A DNA stretch of 9,502 bases, from NCBI GenBank assembly GCA_903885415.1, contig CAISIP010000396.1, positions 1 through 9,502 on the forward strand. Reading direction: 5' to 3'. This DNA is from an uncultured beta proteobacterium. GTDB lineage: Bacteria; Pseudomonadota; Gammaproteobacteria; Burkholderiales; Burkholderiaceae_C. The position numbers were made by a program, and so were the translations under genes. Below the pieces are notes generated by a model, which was not told the origin of the DNA, made no database searches, and saw only the letters and a list, made by a program, of their open reading frames with translations. Each line of letters starts with the position of its first letter. Position 1 is the first letter of the stretch. Below, piece after piece: positions 6,920 to 9,502 of this stretch.

Positions 6920-8011
6920 TTATTTTGTCGAAGTCAGAAGATCGGCAATCGCCTTGCGCGTGATGTCGCCTTCCTTCACATCGCTCAGGGACCGCGGGCT
7001 GGCGATCTTCGCGCCCGACTTCGCCTGTTGCGCCTTGACCATGTCGGAGATCGACGAGCCCACGTCACCCACGCGCGGAACCAGTTCGGTCTTATTGGCT
7101 ATCGGTATGCCCTCGGTCACCAGCCATGCTGCAAACAGCCGGGCCGCATTCGGGTGCGGCGAGTTCTCGGGAACATAGACATATACCGGCGATATCGGAA
7201 TGAAGTCCGAAAACAGCTTGAACTTCTGCGGTTTGTCCGCTGTGCCGGAACGCGCGGCCGCATGGAAGGTGGTGATGCCAAACGGCGTCTGGCCCACCGT
7301 GATGGCGCGACTGACAGCCGGTGTGCCACGCTCCATGACCGGCTTGTTGGCGATCAGGCGCTTGGCCATATCCAGGGTCTTGTCGCGTCCCACCAGAAAT
7401 GCGGTGGAGTCGAGTGGTATCAGGAAGAATGCGTTGACCGCAACCTTGCCCTGCCAGCGCGGGTCAAGCACGGCCTGGTAGCTGGACGGCACTTCGTCGT
7501 CCTTGATCAGGTCCGGGTTCCAAGCGATGCCATAGACCGCATCGAGCACGGGCAGCGTAATGCCGCGCAGGTCGGGGATGGCGCGTCCTAGCACCTCGCC
7601 GATCTGCGGCAGTTCGCGTCCAAACACCTCCGCCCACGGGTAGGGCTTGATGATCCCGCGTTCGACCAGAATGGCCGCCTCCTCGGCGCCACCGGCACCC
7701 ACGATGTCGATGTTGCCCTTGCCGCGCCCGAACTCCGCGACCAAGCGTGTTCCGGTCGATACCGAGCTAACCGGTGTCCATTCGGCCTTGAGGTTCAGGT
7801 TGAATCGTTTGTTGAACGCGTCGAACAGTGCCTTGTGGGTCTCGGGCAAACCCGGACTCGACACCGACACCGAGAGCGCGCCCTCGCGTTTGGCGCCCTC
7901 GAGGACCGCGGCGAAGCTCGGCGCCTGCGCGTGGGCGGAACCCAGCGTCAGCAAGCCGACCGTGCCCAGCGATACGGCCAACACGGCGCGCGTGATACAA
8001 GACTTCAACAT
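6920..8011 (-). CDS. Periplasmic extracellular solute-binding protein (family 1 / SBP_bac_6-like)
   Basis: Periplasmic receptor that hands substrate to the permease; 363 residues. The N-terminus is a classic signal peptide: Lys3 and Arg8, a hydrophobic core (VLAVSLGTVGLLTLG) and a cleavage site AHA|QA after residue 28. There is no lipobox. The mature part begins FAAVLEGAKREGALSVSVSS, the usual opening of the AfuA/FbpA-like fold. VYGIAWNPDLI, DPRWQGKVAV and VPENSPHPNAARLFAAWLVTEG are the hinge and C-terminal hallmarks of that group. No adjacent tyrosine pair occurs anywhere in the protein, although ferric-binding members use one to hold Fe(III); iron is therefore doubtful as substrate. A strong Shine-Dalgarno precedes the ATG. 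It lies 26 bases after the CoA-transferase-like beta gene and just ahead of the ATPase, so enzyme and importer appear to share one transcript. The substrate is unknown; an organic acid is my inference. Confidence 0.93.
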   Translation of the reverse strand: MLKSCITRAVLAVSLGTVGLLTLGSAHAQAPSFAAVLEGAKREGALSVSVSSPGLPETHKALFDAFNKRFNLNLKAEWTPVSSVSTGTRLVAEFGRGKGNIDIVGAGGAEEAAILVERGIIKPYPWAEVFGRELPQIGEVLGRAIPDLRGITLPVLDAVYGIAWNPDLIKDDEVPSSYQAVLDPRWQGKVAVNAFFLIPLDSTAFLVGRDKTLDMAKRLIANKPVMERGTPAVSRAITVGQTPFGITTFHAAARSGTADKPQKFKLFSDFIPISPVYVYVPENSPHPNAARLFAAWLVTEGIPIANKTELVPRVGDVGSSISDMVKAQQAKSGAKIASPRSLSDVKEGDITRKAIADLLTSTK

Positions 8012-8018
8012 GATGCTG

Positions 8019-8025
8019 TCTCCTT
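8019..8025 (-). promoter_or_regulatory. Strong ribosome-binding site of the solute-binding protein gene
   Basis: On the minus strand AAGGAGA is followed by 7 bases and the ATG at 8011. It is stronger than the sites of the ATPase and permease genes downstream, which fits the higher amount of binding protein usually needed relative to membrane components. Confidence 0.65.
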
Positions 8026-8037
8026 TTAAATGTCCAG

Positions 8038-8874
8038 TTAATTTGCGGCCGATACGCCCGCGCGGTCGAGTTCTTGTTGCCAGAGCTCCATCAGCAAGGT
8101 GTCGGTCCCGTCGCCGTCCAGCCGGCGAATGCCGTGCGGATCGATGACCTCCCGGATCACGTGCAACTCCTGCGCCGTCGGCTCGGCGGTTACGGCCATC
8201 ACGCCGGAAGGTCGGGGCAAGGGGAAACCAGTGCGTTTTTGCACGTCCTCGAAACGGACGCCCGGGTGCAGCGACACGATGCGCATTCCGCCGCCCGAGG
8301 GATCGAAGTCGTAGACCCCGAGGTCCGAGACGACCATGCCGGGTTTGGCGGCACGCGCGCCGAACTGCTCACGCCGTTCGCCATAACCGAAGCTGCAGAC
8401 GAAATCGACCTGCTCGACAAAAGAACGCGTAGTCTGACGGCGCATGTGATAACACAGGCGTTCGCAACCCCACAGATCGTCCGGCACGCCGCGCGCGCCC
8501 ACCATCTGCACCTTGGGTTTGTCCCAACTGCCCAGTACCGAGATATTCGACGCGCCGAGCCGGTCGATCTGCACCGCACCGAGCCAGATTTGCAAGCGGT
8601 TGTGCGCGACCAGATGGAACATTTCGACCCAGTCGAGCGACATGCGGGAGGTGCGGTCGAGCACCCATTCATCACACAAAGACTTGGCGCTGGCGTCGGG
8701 GTCAGCCGCGCCACGCGAGGCGGTCATCAGGAACATGTCGGGCACCCACAGTACCCGCGCGAGCCGCGCCGAGAGATCGGACAGTATGGTCGCCCCGACG
8801 CCAATCGCATTGCCCCGATACTCGCGCGCCATACGCGCGATCAGCAGTTCTTCCAGCGTGTAGCCGGCACTCAT
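8038..8874 (-). CDS. CoA-transferase-like subunit beta (IpdB-like)
   Basis: Beta subunit of a two-subunit class I CoA-transferase-fold enzyme, 278 residues, cytosolic. It resembles IpdB of the steroid-ring pathway and, more distantly, glutaconate CoA-transferase subunit B. Landmarks: IGVGATILSDLSARLAR near 24-40, LGAVQIDRLGASNISVLG, a glycine segment QMVGARGVPDD, FVEQVDFVCSFGYG, VVSDLGVYDFDPSGG, MRIVSLHPGV and a C-terminal REVIDPHGIRRL. Where class I CoA-transferases carry the catalytic glutamate (ESG in glutaconate CoA-transferase), this protein reads MTASRG at 50-55, with no glutamate. The ATG at 8874 overlaps the alpha stop as ATGA and has a perfect Shine-Dalgarno; an upstream in-frame ATG at 8907 lies inside the alpha gene and is less likely. 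It is followed by the ABC importer genes. The fold assignment is firm; substrate and even reaction type (transferase or hydrolase) are open. Confidence 0.85.
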   Translation of the reverse strand: MSAGYTLEELLIARMAREYRGNAIGVGATILSDLSARLARVLWVPDMFLMTASRGAADPDASAKSLCDEWVLDRTSRMSLDWVEMFHLVAHNRLQIWLGAVQIDRLGASNISVLGSWDKPKVQMVGARGVPDDLWGCERLCYHMRRQTTRSFVEQVDFVCSFGYGERREQFGARAAKPGMVVSDLGVYDFDPSGGGMRIVSLHPGVRFEDVQKRTGFPLPRPSGVMAVTAEPTAQELHVIREVIDPHGIRRLDGDGTDTLLMELWQQELDRAGVSAAN

Positions 8875-9502
8875 TTCGCATCCTCCTGAATCATCTCTTC
8901 CAGCCAAGCCCGGTCGTTGGCCTTCTTCTGGTACTCAAGTACCCGTGGCAGATCGAAACGGTAATCCGGGAACATGGCGGTCATGCCCGCGCCTTGCGGC
9001 GCCTCGATGACGCCATGCACCCACAGGCGTGAAATGAAGGTCGACCGGCGTGACTGATCGACCGGCAACTCGTCCACCACCGTTTCGGCCGTGAGGATGG
9101 TGCGCCGTGCCGCGCGCACCATCAGCGAATCCGCGTACGCGTCGGAATGGATGATGGCGTTGCCCTGCTTGTCGGCCATGTTGACATGCACCAAGGCGAC
9201 ATCGGGCCTGATAGCAGGCACACCCAGCAGGGTTTCACCGGTGAACGGGCAGGTCATTATTTTGAACGGCGATGTGGCCGTGGTGACGATATCGGTGCCA
9301 AGGCCAAAGCGGGTCGGCAGGAACGGCAGGTTCTTCGCGCCGGCCTCGAAAGCCGCCAGCATCGTCGCCTCGGAGTACTCGACGATCGGCAAGGTACCCG
9401 CCTCGCGCGCCGCACGAAAACAGGGCGCCAACCCGTAGGCATCGAAGCCCACGAAAGCGAAGGACAGCCGACTGGCGCGACCCAGTCCGATCAACAGATC
9501 GA
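8871..9502 (-). CDS. CoA-transferase-like subunit alpha (IpdA-like), partial, cut by right edge
   Basis: C-terminal ~210 residues of the alpha subunit of the same two-subunit enzyme. The frame is open to the right edge, and the codon at 9494 is a TTG inside the conserved stretch LLIGLGRASRLSFAFVGF, so the start lies beyond the window. Family features: FVGFDAYGLAPCFRAA, a glutamate-containing IVEYSEATML, LPFLPTRFGLGTDIV, FTGETLLGVPAIRPDVALVHVNMADKQGNA, and a C-terminal APQGAGMTAMFPDYRFD. This order is that of IpdA/GctA-type subunits (Pfam CoA_trans). The order alpha then beta with a 4-base overlap is usual for these heteromers and points to equal synthesis. As the most upstream gene seen on this strand, it or a gene before it carries the operon promoter. 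The substrate cannot be read from the sequence; steroid-degradation genes are not present here, so a strict IpdA role is not supported. Confidence 0.87.
   Translation of the reverse strand, partial: DLLIGLGRASRLSFAFVGFDAYGLAPCFRAAREAGTLPIVEYSEATMLAAFEAGAKNLPFLPTRFGLGTDIVTTATSPFKIMTCPFTGETLLGVPAIRPDVALVHVNMADKQGNAIIHSDAYADSLMVRAARRTILTAETVVDELPVDQSRRSTFISRLWVHGVIEAPQGAGMTAMFPDYRFDLPRVLEYQKKANDRAWLEEMIQEDAK
8882..8887 (-). promoter_or_regulatory. Ribosome-binding site of the beta subunit gene
   Basis: AGGAGG on the minus strand, 7 bases before the ATG at 8874 and inside the end of the alpha gene. It decides the start at 8874 over the upstream in-frame ATG at 8907. Confidence 0.7.

Overview
This 9.5 kb window looks like chromosomal DNA from a high-G+C proteobacterium, most likely a betaproteobacterium of the Burkholderiales type. 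That placement is an inference from G+C content, tight operon packing with ATGA-type overlaps, and the families present. No rRNA, tRNA, mobile element, CRISPR array or phage gene was seen. Two gene blocks converge on a 255-base gap at 3842-4096. Both operons begin outside the window, so no main promoter is visible.

Left block, plus strand, 1-3841. It holds the end of a nucleoside-type ABC permease (BPD_transp_2 family), then cytidine deaminase (cdd), a trimeric-type purine nucleoside phosphorylase, deoxyribose-phosphate aldolase (deoC) and thymidine phosphorylase (deoA). Gaps are 4 and 22 bases or the genes overlap. Together they form a nucleoside uptake and breakdown operon. Imported cytidine and deoxycytidine are deaminated, nucleosides are split by phosphate, and deoxyribose 5-phosphate is cleaved to acetaldehyde and glyceraldehyde 3-phosphate. 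The linking enzyme, phosphopentomutase (DeoB), is not in the window.

Right block, minus strand, read from 9502 down to 4097. It starts with two subunits of a class I CoA-transferase-like enzyme (the alpha subunit is cut by the window edge). These are followed by a periplasmic solute-binding protein, an ABC ATPase with a TOBE-like C-terminal region, and a fused double-domain inner-membrane permease. The ABC proteins belong to the group usually annotated as Fe(III)/2-aminoethylphosphonate/spermidine importers. The CoA-transferase-like pair resembles IpdA/IpdB. The beta subunit lacks the glutamate that class I CoA-transferases use. Co-transcription suggests the importer brings in an organic acid or related carbon source rather than iron, and that the enzyme pair acts on its CoA derivative. 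That is a hypothesis.

Most of the window is ordinary metabolism. The points worth a second look are the pairing of an 'iron-type' importer with an IpdAB-like enzyme, the missing catalytic glutamate, and the hairpin-rich gap between the two operons.
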